Translations under genes and position numbers: made by a program | Shown: in pieces, positions 46,573 through 56,803 of the stretch | Position numbering within the stretch: the stretch's first letter is position 1 | How the letters are laid out: the number at the start of each line of letters is the position of its first letter | From: Salipiger thiooxidans | GTDB taxonomy: Bacteria; Pseudomonadota; Alphaproteobacteria; Rhodobacterales; Rhodobacteraceae | Reading direction: 5' to 3' | Assembly (NCBI RefSeq): GCF_900102075.1 | Contig: NZ_FNAV01000009.1 | Span: 1-64,000 of the forward strand | Length of the DNA: 64,000 nucleotides | Notes under the pieces: model-generated | What the model saw: the letters and a program-made list of their open reading frames with translations, nothing else | Told to the model about the DNA's origin: nothing | Database searches by the model: none

Positions 46573-47372
46573 CCCAGACGATCCTCGACAAGATCAAGGC
46601 CTACAAGCTGGAAGAGGTCGCCGCCGACAAGGCCGCGAAACCGCTGGCCGACGTCGAGGCCGAGGCCCGCGCGGCCTCGCCCGTGCGCCCCTTCGGTGCC
46701 GCGCTGCGCAAGGCCGCCACCGCGGGCTACGGGCTGATTGCCGAAGTCAAGAAGGCCTCTCCCTCCAAGGGTCTGATCCGTAATGATTTTCATCCCGCGA
46801 CACTGGCCGCCGCCTATGAGCGCGGTGGGGCCACCTGCCTGTCGGTGCTGACCGACACCCCCTCGTTCCAGGGCGCGAAATCATTCCTCACCGAGGCCCG
46901 CAGCGCCACCTCGCTGCCGGCGCTGCGCAAGGATTTCATGTACGACACCTACCAGGTCGCCGAGGCCCGCGCGCTGGGCGCCGATTGCATCCTGATCATC
47001 ATGGCCAGCGTCTCGGACGCGCAGGCCGCCGAGCTCGAGGATGCCGCCCTGAGCTGGGGCATGGACGCGCTGATCGAGGTGCATGACGCGCCGGAACTCG
47101 AGCGCGCACTGGCGCTGAAATCGCCGCTGATCGGCGTGAACAACCGCAATCTCAAGACCTTCGAGACCACGCTCGACACCACGCGCACCCTCTCGAAGGG
47201 GGTCTCGGGCGACCGGCTCCTGATCTCCGAGAGCGGGCTCAACACGCCCGCGGATCTTGCCGACATGGCCGCCCACGGCGCCCGCGCCTTCCTCATCGGC
47301 GAAAGCCTGATGCGTCAGGACGATGTCGAGCTTGCGACCCGGATGCTGCTCAAGGACCCCGTCGCGGCATGA
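46569..47372 (+). CDS. trpC: Indole-3-glycerol phosphate synthase
   Basis: A (beta/alpha)8 enzyme of 267 residues. It closes the indole ring from Cd[15 protein letters not shown] carries the catalytic Lys of strand 2; [21 protein letters not shown] has the second Lys; [15 protein letters not shown] and [16 protein letters not shown] complete the active site. The ATG at 46569 overlaps the ung stop and the stop overlaps moaC. Confidence 0.96.
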   Translation: MTQTILDKIKAYKLEEVAADKAAKPLADVEAEARAASPVRPFGAALRKAATAGYGLIAEVKKASPSKGLIRNDFHPATLAAAYERGGATCLSVLTDTPSFQGAKSFLTEARSATSLPALRKDFMYDTYQVAEARALGADCILIIMASVSDAQAAELEDAALSWGMDALIEVHDAPELERALALKSPLIGVNNRNLKTFETTLDTTRTLSKGVSGDRLLISESGLNTPADLADMAAHGARAFLIGESLMRQDDVELATRMLLKDPVAA

Positions 47373-47845
47373 GCGGCCTCAGCCATTTCGACGCCAAGGG
47401 CGACGCGCACATGGTCGATGTCTCCGACAAGGCCGTGACCGCGCGCATCGCCACCGCAGAGGGCTGGGTGAAGATGGCGCCGGAGACGTTTGAAATCATT
47501 ACCGACGGCCGCGCAAAGAAGGGCGATGTCATCGGCATCGCACGGCTCGCGGGGATCATGGGGGCCAAGAAGACGCCCGAACTGATCCCGCTTTGCCACC
47601 CGCTTCCGGTGACCAAGGTCGCGGTCGAACTGATCCCCGACGCGGATCTTCCGGGCCTGCGCATCGAGGCCACCGTCAAGACCACCGGCCAGACCGGCGT
47701 CGAGATGGAGGCGCTGACCGCGGTCTCGACCGCCGCGCTCACGGTCTATGACATGGCCAAGGCCGTCGACAAGGGCATGGAGATCGGAGGCATCCGCGTC
47801 ATCCTGAAAGATGGCGGAAAATCCGGACGTTACGAGGCAAAATGA
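47369..47845 (+). CDS. moaC: Cyclic pyranopterin monophosphate synthase MoaC
   Basis: A protein of 158 residues. It converts the MoaA product into cyclic pyranopterin monophosphate in molybdenum cofactor synthesis. [18 protein letters not shown] at the start, [10 protein letters not shown] with the essential His, and [17 protein letters not shown] with the catalytic Lys in [12 protein letters not shown] are all present. It follows trpC with a 4-bp overlap, an order common in this family of bacteria. Confidence 0.97.
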   Translation: MSGLSHFDAKGDAHMVDVSDKAVTARIATAEGWVKMAPETFEIITDGRAKKGDVIGIARLAGIMGAKKTPELIPLCHPLPVTKVAVELIPDADLPGLRIEATVKTTGQTGVEMEALTAVSTAALTVYDMAKAVDKGMEIGGIRVILKDGGKSGRYEAK

Positions 47846-49008
47846 TCTCTGTTTCCGAAGCTCTGGACCGGCTCTTCTCGCTCGCGGAACCGCTGCCGAC
47901 CGAAGACGTGCAGCTGATCGAGGCCGCGGGCCGTGTGCTCTCGCGCAGTGTCGCGGCGCGCCGTGACCAGCCGCCCTTCGCGGCGTCCGCCATGGACGGC
48001 TACGCAGTGTCCGAGGCCGCACCGGGCCTCAGCTTCACGGTCGTCGGCGAATCCGCCGCCGGGGCGCGCTACCTTGGCCGCATCGGTGCCGGCGAGGCGG
48101 TACGGATCTTCACCGGCGCCCCCGTGCCCGAAGGCGCGAATATCGTTGTCATACAGGAGGATGTGGATCGCGACGGCGACCGCATCACGATCACCGACCG
48201 GCTGGGCCAGGGTGACAATATCCGCGCCTATGGCAACGACTTCCGCGTGGGCGACACGGTGAGCGCGCCACGCGTGCTGACGCCGCAGGACATCGCGCTT
48301 CTGGCCTCGATGAACATCGCCCGTGTGCCGGTGACCCGCCGTCCCAAGGTCGCGCTCATCTCGACCGGCGACGAGCTGGTGATGCCCGGCGAAGAGCCCG
48401 GCCCCGACCAGATCATCGCCTCGAACACCTTCGGCCTGCACGCGCTGCTGCGCCAGATCGGCGCCGAGCCGCGGCTGCTGCCCATCGCCGGCGACAGCGA
48501 GGCGTCGCTGCGCACGGTGTTTGGCCTCGTGGACGACGCCGACCTCGTGGTGACCATCGGCGGTGCCTCGGTCGGCGATCACGATCTCGTCGCGCAAGTG
48601 GCCGAGGCCATGGGCCTCGAGCGCTCCTTCCACAAGGTTGCGATGCGCCCGGGCAAGCCGCTGATGTCCGGCCGTCTGGGCGATGCAATGATGATGGGCC
48701 TTCCGGGAAACCCTGTCTCGGCAATGGTTTGCGGGCATATCTTCATCGCTCCGGTGATCCGCGCCATGCTCGGGCTCGGTGCCGCGCCGGCAGAGCGCAA
48801 GAGCGCGGTTCTGGCCGCACCGGTCGGCCCCAACGGACCGCGCGAGCACTACATGCGGGCCCGTGTCACCCCCGATGGGGTCCGCGCCTTCGAGCGTCAG
48901 GACAGCTCGCTTCTGAGCATCCTCGGCGAGGCCGGCGGGCTGATCGTCCGCCCGCCGCGCGACCCGGCCCGCGAAGCCGGTGAGACCGTGGAGTACGTGC
49001 CCTTCTGA
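47842..49008 (+). CDS. moeA: Molybdopterin molybdenumtransferase MoeA
   Basis: A protein of 388 residues. It inserts molybdate into adenylated molybdopterin. The N-terminal half shows [13 protein letters not shown] and [13 protein letters not shown]; the MogA-like domain has [11 protein letters not shown], the [11 protein letters not shown] loop and [10 protein letters not shown]. The start overlaps the moaC stop. lexA follows after 106 bp with its own promoter. Confidence 0.96.
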   Translation: MISVSEALDRLFSLAEPLPTEDVQLIEAAGRVLSRSVAARRDQPPFAASAMDGYAVSEAAPGLSFTVVGESAAGARYLGRIGAGEAVRIFTGAPVPEGANIVVIQEDVDRDGDRITITDRLGQGDNIRAYGNDFRVGDTVSAPRVLTPQDIALLASMNIARVPVTRRPKVALISTGDELVMPGEEPGPDQIIASNTFGLHALLRQIGAEPRLLPIAGDSEASLRTVFGLVDDADLVVTIGGASVGDHDLVAQVAEAMGLERSFHKVAMRPGKPLMSGRLGDAMMMGLPGNPVSAMVCGHIFIAPVIRAMLGLGAAPAERKSAVLAAPVGPNGPREHYMRARVTPDGVRAFERQDSSLLSILGEAGGLIVRPPRDPAREAGETVEYVPF

Positions 49009-49054
49009 AGCCCACACCGAAGCGCCCGCCCGTTTCGTCTTTCCCGCGAACGTG

Positions 49055-49083
49055 TTGACACAAATAGTGAACATGCGTAGAAC
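49055..49083 (+). promoter_or_regulatory. lexA promoter with LexA box
   Basis: A perfect TTGACA (49055-49060) and TAGAAC (49078-49083) are separated by 17 bp. The box GAAC-ATGCGTA-GAAC (49069-49083) overlaps the -10, so LexA should repress its own gene. Confidence 0.85.
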
Positions 49084-49114
49084 AAAGGGAAGACAAGCGA
49101 CCGGGGAACGCGCC

Positions 49115-49810
49115 ATGCTGACCAAGAAACAGCTCGACCTTCTGGATTTCATCAACAAGCGGATGCAGCGGGACGGCGTGCCGCCCAGCTTTGACGAGAT
49201 GAAGGAGGCCCTTGATCTGCGGTCCAAATCCGGGATCCACCGGCTGATCACCGCGCTCGAGGAACGTGGCTTCATCCGCCGTCTCGCGCATCGCGCCCGC
49301 GCCATCGAGATTGTCAAGCTCCCCGAAAGCCTCGGCGGACGTCCCGCGGGCTTCGCGCCCAAGGTGATCGACGGCGACATCCCCGACAGCCGCCCCGCCG
49401 CCGCCCGTCCGGTCGCGACCATCGAGGCGATGGAGCTGCAGGTGCTGGGCCGCATCGCCGCCGGTGAGCCGATCCAGTCGATCGCCGACGACCCTCCGGG
49501 CATCGCCGTGCCGACGGGTATGCTGTCCGCGAACGCCCGGCACTATGCCCTTGAAGTGCGTGGTGATTCCATGATCGAGGCGGGGATCAACGATGGGGAC
49601 GTCGTGATCATCCGCGAGACCTCGAGCGCCGAGAACGGCGACATCGTCGTGGCCCAGATCGAGGGCTACGAGGCCACGCTCAAGCGCTTCCGGCGCAAGG
49701 GCGACGCCATCGTTCTCGAAGCGGCCAACCCGGCCTACGAGCCGCGCGTGCTGCCCGTTGGCTCGGTCAAGGTTCAGGGCCGTCTCGTCGGCCTGATCCG
49801 GACCTACTGA
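49115..49810 (+). CDS. lexA: LexA repressor
   Basis: The SOS master repressor, 231 residues. The winged helix at 1-70 includes [10 protein letters not shown] and [18 protein letters not shown]. The self-cleavage site is Ala116-Gly117 (RIAAGEP); the catalytic dyad is Ser152 (RGDSM) and Lys190 (EATLKRF). Damage-activated RecA filaments trigger cleavage. The start at 49115 follows a GGGGAA site. The linker between the domains (about 75-105) is longer than in E. coli, as usual in alphaproteobacteria. The 3' end overlaps the convergent comEC gene by 7 bp. Confidence 0.97.
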   Translation: MLTKKQLDLLDFINKRMQRDGVPPSFDEMKEALDLRSKSGIHRLITALEERGFIRRLAHRARAIEIVKLPESLGGRPAGFAPKVIDGDIPDSRPAAARPVATIEAMELQVLGRIAAGEPIQSIADDPPGIAVPTGMLSANARHYALEVRGDSMIEAGINDGDVVIIRETSSAENGDIVVAQIEGYEATLKRFRRKGDAIVLEAANPAYEPRVLPVGSVKVQGRLVGLIRTY

Positions 49811-51846
49811 TCCCTTGACCCCGCCCCGTGCCACAGCCTGTGGCCGGCGGCGGTGACGATACGCGGTCCCTGCGGCGTCAGCCAGACCGCCACGGCCCCG
49901 GTGGCGCGCAGCCGCTCGGGATCGTAGATATCGCAACCGGGGATCTCGGGGATATCGACGCTCGAGACCACCAGTTCGCTGCCGTCACAGCCCCCGAAAG
50001 CCTGCGCCGCCCGCGAGCCCTGCAGATGCGTGACGCGCAGCCCCGCCAGCGTGATCCGGGCGGTGCGCTCTTCGGCGCCCGGAGGCCAGAGCGCGGCAGC
50101 CTCTTCCTGTCCGCCCGCCTGCCCGTCGTTCTCCAGCCAGATCCCAGCCAGGAACCCGGCGCCACGCTCGCGCGAGAGCGCCCGGCCGTTTTCGGTCATT
50201 GCGCCCACCAGCGCGCCGGTGTCGGCGATCAGCACGTCGGGGCGCGCCGAGGCGCTCCAGAGCGCTGCCGCCAGCGCCACGGGCACAAGCCCCGCGAGGC
50301 GGAAACGGCCCTGCCAGAGGCAGAGCATCAGCCCTCCGAGCGCCAGCAGCGGCAGTACCATCGGCCCCGGCGCCAGAACGTGGCCGAGCGAGCCCTCCCA
50401 GCCCGAGACGGTGCGCGCCACGAAGAGGATCCAGTCGAGCGCCGGTTTCATCAGCCAGAGCGCCAGCCAGTCGAGCCCGAACGGCAGCAGCAGTGCTGCG
50501 ACCACCGCCATTGGCACCACGACCATGCCCATGATCGGCACCGAGACGAGGTTGGCCACCAGCCCGTAGTGCGCGATCAGGTTGAAATGCGCCATGGCCA
50601 CCGGTGCGGTCGCCAGCGACGCGGTGGCCGAGGAGACCACGACCGAGATCACCGGGCGTACCCAGCGCGGGGCGTTGCGCTCGGCGCCGCGGTCGCGCAG
50701 CCAGCCGAAGACCGTGACCAGCGCCACGGTGGCTGCGAAGGACATCTGGAAGCCCGGCCCCAGAAGCGCCTCGGGGCGCAGGACCAGCACCACCAGCGCC
50801 GCCAGCGCTACGGCGCGCAGAGAGAGCGCACGGCGGTCACAGATCACCGCGACGAGCATGACGGCGACCATGATGAAGGCGCGCTCGGTGGCGACATTGC
50901 CGCCCGAGAGCGCAAGGTAGCCGGCCGAGGCCGCCAGCGCCACGGCGGCGGCGATCTTCTTGCCGGGCCAGTAGTGGCGGCTGCGCGGATGGGCGAGCAG
51001 CAGCAGCCGGGTGGCGCCGAAGACGAAACCCGCCAGAAGACCCATGTGCAGGCCCGAGATCGCCAGCAGATGCGCGAGGTTGCTGTGGCGCAGGGCGTCG
51101 AGCGTCTCCTGCCCCATGCCTGAGCGGTCGCCGGTCATGATGGCGGCGGCGAAGGCCCCGGATTCGCCCGGCAGCGCCGCCTGCACCCGGGCCGAGAGCC
51201 ACATCCTGGCACGCAGCACGTGCTGGCCGCCTTCCGGGGGCTCGAGCAGCAGCGCCGGCGTGCGGGTGTAGCCCACGGCGCCGAGGCGCAGGAACCACGC
51301 ATGGCGCCGGAAGTCGAAGCCGCCGGGCTCGGCCGCGCCGCCGGGGGGCGCGAGATGTCCGGTGAGGATGACGGTCTGGCCCGGTGCGGGCGTCAGGAAG
51401 CCCTGGGTGCCATGCAGCGCCACACGGACCCGCTCGGGCGTCTCCTGCGGCGCCATCCGGCGCAGCACCACCCGGTCGAGCGTCAGCCGCAGCGCGTCCG
51501 AGGCAGAGCGGTCGATCTCGACCACGCGTCCCTCGACCGGGCCATAGTAGCGGAAACCGAGCTGCGGCGCGGCGACCATGTGCGCCCGTGCCCCCGCAAG
51601 CGCGATGCCGCAAAGGATGAGCCCTGCCGCGATGGCCAGGGGTGCGCGCCCCACCCGAAGCCACCGCGACAGGAAAAGCACCGCCACACCAAGAACGCAG
51701 CACATACCCAACGCATAAATCGGCGGTTCTTCCGGCAAGCCGAAATACAACCCGATCCCCGTGGCGAGTGCCACGGGAACCCATGGAAACAGGTGACCTC
51801 TCTGCTCGGTCAGTGCCGTCTCGAGTCGCACAGCGACCTGCCGCAT
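49804..51846 (-). CDS. comEC: ComEC/Rec2-type DNA uptake channel protein
   Basis: An integral membrane protein of 680 residues. An N-terminal DUF4131-like part has two to three helices and an OB-like periplasmic domain (about 95-220). The Competence domain (about 225-520) includes [30 protein letters not shown], with many helices. The remaining C-terminal region lacks the HxHxDH metal motif of the metallo-beta-lactamase domain found in full-length ComEC, so nuclease activity is not expected from it. In natural transformation and GTA uptake it passes single-stranded DNA into the cytoplasm. It is divergent from gltX and overlaps lexA tail to tail. Confidence 0.9.
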   Translation of the reverse strand: MRQVAVRLETALTEQRGHLFPWVPVALATGIGLYFGLPEEPPIYALGMCCVLGVAVLFLSRWLRVGRAPLAIAAGLILCGIALAGARAHMVAAPQLGFRYYGPVEGRVVEIDRSASDALRLTLDRVVLRRMAPQETPERVRVALHGTQGFLTPAPGQTVILTGHLAPPGGAAEPGGFDFRRHAWFLRLGAVGYTRTPALLLEPPEGGQHVLRARMWLSARVQAALPGESGAFAAAIMTGDRSGMGQETLDALRHSNLAHLLAISGLHMGLLAGFVFGATRLLLLAHPRSRHYWPGKKIAAAVALAASAGYLALSGGNVATERAFIMVAVMLVAVICDRRALSLRAVALAALVVLVLRPEALLGPGFQMSFAATVALVTVFGWLRDRGAERNAPRWVRPVISVVVSSATASLATAPVAMAHFNLIAHYGLVANLVSVPIMGMVVVPMAVVAALLLPFGLDWLALWLMKPALDWILFVARTVSGWEGSLGHVLAPGPMVLPLLALGGLMLCLWQGRFRLAGLVPVALAAALWSASARPDVLIADTGALVGAMTENGRALSRERGAGFLAGIWLENDGQAGGQEEAAALWPPGAEERTARITLAGLRVTHLQGSRAAQAFGGCDGSELVVSSVDIPEIPGCDIYDPERLRATGAVAVWLTPQGPRIVTAAGHRLWHGAGSRDQ

Positions 51847-51918
51847 ACTTGCTCCTGCCCCGTCCGCTGGTTAAGGAACGCCACGAACGCTACGCCAATT
51901 CTGGTTACCGAAAGGTTA

Positions 51919-53349
51919 ATGAACGCCATGTCCGCCTCGCCCGTCGTCACCCGCTTCGCCCCTTCGCCCACGGGCTTCCTGCACATCGGCGGCGCGCGGA
52001 CGGCGCTGTTCAACTGGCTCTATGCCCGGGGCCGCGGCGGCCAGTTCCTGTTGCGCATCGAGGACACCGACCGCGCCCGCTCGACCCCCGAGGCGACCGA
52101 CGCGATCCTCAAGGGGCTCGACTGGCTCGGGCTCGACCATGACGGCGAGGTGGTGAGCCAGTTCGACCGTGCCGGCCGCCACGCCGAGGTGGCGCGGTCG
52201 CTGCTCGACAAGGGGGCGGCCTACAAGTGCTTCTCGACCCAGGACGAGATTTCCGCATTTCGGGAACAGGCGAAGGAAGAGGGCCGCTCGACCCTGTTCC
52301 AGAGCCCCTGGCGGGATGCCGATCCCGCGACCTTCCCGGACGCGCCCTACGTGATCCGCCTCAAGACCCCGACCGAGGGCGAGACGGTGATCGAGGACGA
52401 GGTGCAGGGCCGCGTGGTGATCCGCAACGACCAGCTCGACGACATGATCCTGTTACGGTCCGATGGCACCCCTGTCTACATGCTGGCGGTGGTCGTCGAC
52501 GACCATGACATGGGCGTCACCCATGTGATCCGGGGGGATGATCACCTGAACAACGCGGCGCGGCAGATGGGCATCTACACGGCCATGGGCTGGGACGTGC
52601 CGGTCTGGGCCCACATCCCTCTGATCCACGGCCCCGACGGCAAGAAGCTGTCGAAGCGCCACGGCGCGCTCGGCGTCGACGAGTACCAGAAGATGGGCTA
52701 CCCGGCGGCGGGTATGCGCAACTACCTCGCCCGGCTCGGGTGGAGCCACGGCGACGACGAATTCTTCACCGATGCGCAGGCCACCGAGTGGTTCGATCTG
52801 GGCGGAATCGGCAAGTCCCCGGCCCGCTTCGATTTCAAGAAGCTCGAGAATCTCTGCGGCCAGCACATCGCCATCGCCGACGATGCTGCACTGCTGCAAG
52901 AGATCGAGGCATATCTTGAGGCGGCCGGTCTCGCTGACCTTACGGAAACGCAGCGCTCCGGCATGGCGCGCGCCATGTACTGCCTGAAGGACCGCGCCAA
53001 GACTTTCCTGGAACTTATTGAAAAAGCTCACTTTGCCCTTGCGTCTGCGCCGCTTGAGATGGACGAGAAGGCGGCCGCCGCGCTTGACCCAGTATCCCGT
53101 GGTATACTGGCTGCGTTGACGCCGCACCTGCAAAGTGCTAGCTGGTCGCGGGAAGAGCTCGAGGGGGTGATGGCCGCTTTTGCAGAGGCACAGGGGACCA
53201 AATTCGGCAAGCTGGCCGGACCCATGCGTGCGGCGCTTGCAGGCCGTTCGGTCACTCCGAGCGTTTTCGACATGATGCTGGTGCTCGGCAAGGAGGAGAG
53301 CCTCCTTCGCATCGAGCAGGCAGCGGCCTCAGGGACGGAGAACGGGTAA
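51919..53349 (+). CDS. gltX: Glutamyl-tRNA synthetase
   Basis: A class I aminoacyl-tRNA synthetase of 476 residues. The HIGH-type motif is in [20 protein letters not shown] and the KMSKS-type loop is KKLSKRHGA. It charges tRNA-Glu (and perhaps tRNA-Gln, later amidated). Two ATGs are possible: 51919, 3 bases after AAAGG, and 51928, 12 bases after it; neither spacing is ideal. gltA follows after 107 bp. Confidence 0.96.
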   Translation: MNAMSASPVVTRFAPSPTGFLHIGGARTALFNWLYARGRGGQFLLRIEDTDRARSTPEATDAILKGLDWLGLDHDGEVVSQFDRAGRHAEVARSLLDKGAAYKCFSTQDEISAFREQAKEEGRSTLFQSPWRDADPATFPDAPYVIRLKTPTEGETVIEDEVQGRVVIRNDQLDDMILLRSDGTPVYMLAVVVDDHDMGVTHVIRGDDHLNNAARQMGIYTAMGWDVPVWAHIPLIHGPDGKKLSKRHGALGVDEYQKMGYPAAGMRNYLARLGWSHGDDEFFTDAQATEWFDLGGIGKSPARFDFKKLENLCGQHIAIADDAALLQEIEAYLEAAGLADLTETQRSGMARAMYCLKDRAKTFLELIEKAHFALASAPLEMDEKAAAALDPVSRGILAALTPHLQSASWSREELEGVMAAFAEAQGTKFGKLAGPMRAALAGRSVTPSVFDMMLVLGKEESLLRIEQAAASGTENG

Positions 53350-53456
53350 CGCCCCCCTCCGGGATCGTAGCCCTTAACGTCCCGTAAGGTCATGTGAAGG
53401 AAAAGACTGCCGCGGCGCACCCTGCGCCCAGGCCTTTTGATGAGGAACGCAGAAGC

Positions 53457-54755
<1,299 letters not shown>

Positions 54756-54777
54756 TCCGCGGTCTCGACGGACCTGG

Positions 54778-54807
54778 AAAGGGCCGCCCGGTTGGGCGGC
54801 CCTTTTT
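54778..54807 (+). terminator. Intrinsic terminator of gltA
   Basis: A 9-bp stem, GGGCCGCCC (54781-54789) with GGGCGGCCC (54794-54802), has a GGTT loop and is followed by TTTTT; three A bases extend the stem. Confidence 0.85.
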
Positions 54808-54860
54808 CGTTCGGGTGCTTTCGGTCTGGTCGTTGCTGACCGGAGGCGCTGCGCTGGCGG

Positions 54861-54905
54861 CAGGGGGCGGATGCCTCCGGCGGGGATACTTGGGGCCAGA
54901 GGAAG
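54861..54905. repeat. Putative dispersed intergenic repeat
   Basis: A GC-rich stretch with GGATGCCTCCGGCGGGGAT then ACTTGGGGCCAGAGGAAG. This wording is familiar as an abundant intergenic repeat of Rhodobacteraceae, but only one copy is seen here, so the call rests on recollection. Confidence 0.35.
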
Positions 54906-54932
54906 GGCTGGCCGCGGCTCGCCCCGGCGGGC

Positions 54933-55709
54933 TCAGCGCCCTTCGAAATGCGGCGGGCGCTTTTCGAGGAAGGCCACGACGCCTTCCTTGAAGTCGCGGG
55001 TCTTGCCGCATTCGCCCTGCAGCCGCGATTCGAGCGCGAGCTGGCCCGCGAGATCGTTCTGGAAGGCGCCACGGATGGCCGTCTTGATCCGGCCGTAGGC
55101 CTCGGTCGGCCCCTTGGCGAGGTACGCGGCCCGGGCCCTCCAGACGGCGGCAAACTCGGCGTCGGGGACCGCTTCCCAGATCATGCCCATGGCATCCGCC
55201 TGACGCGCCGAGATGCGGTCGGCGAAGAGCGCCGCGCCCATGGCCTTGGCGAGCCCCGCCTGCCGTGGCAGTGCCCATGTCCCGCCGGCGTCAGGAATGA
55301 GGCCGATGCGGGTGAAGGCCTGCATGAAGAAGGCGCTCTCGGTGGCGATCACCACGTCATGCACCAGCGCGAGGTTGGCACCCGCGCCCGCCGCCGCGCC
55401 ATTCACCGCCGCGATGGTCGGCACCGGGCAGTCGACGATGGCGTTGAGCATCGGCTCGTATTCGTCGCGCAGCACCCGCTCGAGGTCGATGTTGGCGGCG
55501 GTCTCGCGGTCGCCAAGGTCCTGGCCCGAGCAGAAGGCCCGGCCGTCGCCGGTGAGCACCACGACGCGCGCCTCGGTCCCCGCCTGCTGTACCGCGTGGG
55601 TGATTTCGGCCCGCATCTGGGTGTTGAGCGCGTTCATCACGTCGGGGCGCGACAGGGTGATGACCGCCACGCCGTCGGCGTTCTCGTATCGGATGGTATC
55701 GTAGATCAT
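54933..55709 (-). CDS. Enoyl-CoA hydratase/isomerase (PaaG-like)
   Basis: A crotonase-fold protein of 258 residues. The oxyanion hole regions are AFCSGQDLGDRE and NGAAAGAGANLALVHDVVIA. The acid is in IGLIPDAGGTWALPR, the wording typical of PaaG (ring-epoxide isomerase of phenylacetate breakdown) and some short-chain hydratases. No other paa gene is near, so a general fatty-acid role is possible. The ATG at 55709 has AGGAGG upstream and is preferred over the in-frame codon at 55790. It is the gene next to ccmF-ccmH in many relatives. Confidence 0.88.
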   Translation of the reverse strand: MIYDTIRYENADGVAVITLSRPDVMNALNTQMRAEITHAVQQAGTEARVVVLTGDGRAFCSGQDLGDRETAANIDLERVLRDEYEPMLNAIVDCPVPTIAAVNGAAAGAGANLALVHDVVIATESAFFMQAFTRIGLIPDAGGTWALPRQAGLAKAMGAALFADRISARQADAMGMIWEAVPDAEFAAVWRARAAYLAKGPTEAYGRIKTAIRGAFQNDLAGQLALESRLQGECGKTRDFKEGVVAFLEKRPPHFEGR

Positions 55710-55912
55710 TGGGGTTTGCCTCCTGCCGCTCCCGTTCGGCGCCATCAAACATGCGGCAGCGGCGATTGGCAAAGGCAAACGCGGCGTCACGACGGCGGGA
55801 ATTCCGCACGTGGTACGGGGGCTTGGCGGGGCCCTTGCGGAGCGTGGCGGGAAGCCGCCTGCCCGGTTCTGCGCGCTTTGTGCGTGGCCGGAAATCGCGC
55901 AGACTGCGGGTC

Positions 55913-56284
55913 ATGAGCTACAAACCCGACGGATACACCGACCTTGCCGCCTACCTGCTGGTGACCGACCCCGAGGACGTGCTGCGCTTTTGCGAGACGG
56001 TGTTCGGCGCCGAGCGCCTGCGCGTGATGCAGGACGGCGAACGGATCATGCATGCCGAATGCCGGATCGGAGACACAGTGCTGATGATGGGCGGCGTCGA
56101 GGAAGGCAACCCCACCATGCTGCACCTCTATCTCGACGACCCCGACGCGGCCTTCGCCCGCGCGCTCGAGGCGGGCGCGGAAGAGCTTCAGCCGATGCGC
56201 GACGGGCGTGATGGCGACCGCCGCGGCGGGTTCCGCACATCCTGCGGCACGCAGTGGTACGTCTCGCGCCAGATCGGGGACTGA
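55913..56284 (+). CDS. VOC-superfamily protein (PhnB-like)
   Basis: A protein of 123 residues with a single vicinal-oxygen-chelate domain, close in wording to PhnB-like proteins (YLLVTDPEDVLRFCETVFGAERL, GDTVLMMGG, LHLYLDDPDAAF). These often form dimers and bind metal or small molecules; no substrate can be named. The ATG at 55913 fits the first strand. Divergent from the hydratase gene and convergent with ccmH (27-bp gap). Confidence 0.82.
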   Translation: MSYKPDGYTDLAAYLLVTDPEDVLRFCETVFGAERLRVMQDGERIMHAECRIGDTVLMMGGVEEGNPTMLHLYLDDPDAAFARALEAGAEELQPMRDGRDGDRRGGFRTSCGTQWYVSRQIGD

Positions 56285-56311
56285 CCCTTCCGGGCGCGGC
56301 CCCTCCAGGCT

Positions 56312-56803
56312 TCAGCCCCTGAGGATTTCCTCGAGCCGAGCCTTTTCCTCGGGCGTCAGCCCGGCCTCGGTGGCCGGCGCCGCGCGCGATCGGTTGCGGA
56401 TGTAGATCCCGCCCGTCACCACCGCCAGCACGAAGAGCAGCGGGCCCGCCGCCCAGAGCAGCCAGTTCCAGCCGCCGGTGGTGGGCTGCAGCAGCACGAA
56501 CTCGCCGTAGCGGTCGACGAGGAAGGCCACGACCTCTTCGTCGCTGTCCCCGGCCACCAGCCGTTCGCGCACCATGAGCCTCAGATCGCGGGCCAGCGAG
56601 GCGTTGGAATCGTCGATGTTCTCGTTCTGGCAGACGAGGCAGCGCAGCCCCTTGGAAAGCTCTCGGGCTCTCGCCTCGAGCGCCGGATCGTCGAGCATCT
56701 CGTCGGGCTGCACCGCCAGCACCGGCCCCGGCAGCACCGTGCCGAGCGCCAGCACCAGCGCGAGCAGCATCGCGAGTTTGCGCAGCATCCCGAGCCCGGT
56801 CAT
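56312..56803 (-). CDS. ccmH: Cytochrome c maturation protein CcmH (CycL)
   Basis: A membrane-anchored thiol-disulfide protein of 163 residues. A signal or anchor helix (about 6-30), the redox pair LRCLVCQNENIDDSNA (Cys-x-x-Cys), then a second hydrophobic helix (about 103-123) and a short tail. It reduces the apocytochrome haem-binding cysteines for CcmF. It overlaps the ccmF stop by 4 bp. An internal Met at 56788 is an alternative start that still includes the signal. Confidence 0.94.
   Translation of the reverse strand: MTGLGMLRKLAMLLALVLALGTVLPGPVLAVQPDEMLDDPALEARARELSKGLRCLVCQNENIDDSNASLARDLRLMVRERLVAGDSDEEVVAFLVDRYGEFVLLQPTTGGWNWLLWAAGPLLFVLAVVTGGIYIRNRSRAAPATEAGLTPEEKARLEEILRG

Noticed and set aside
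51876-51888. GAAC-N5-GAAC upstream of gltX as a LexA box
   Set aside because: Spacing is 5 instead of 7, so it does not fit the alphaproteobacterial operator.
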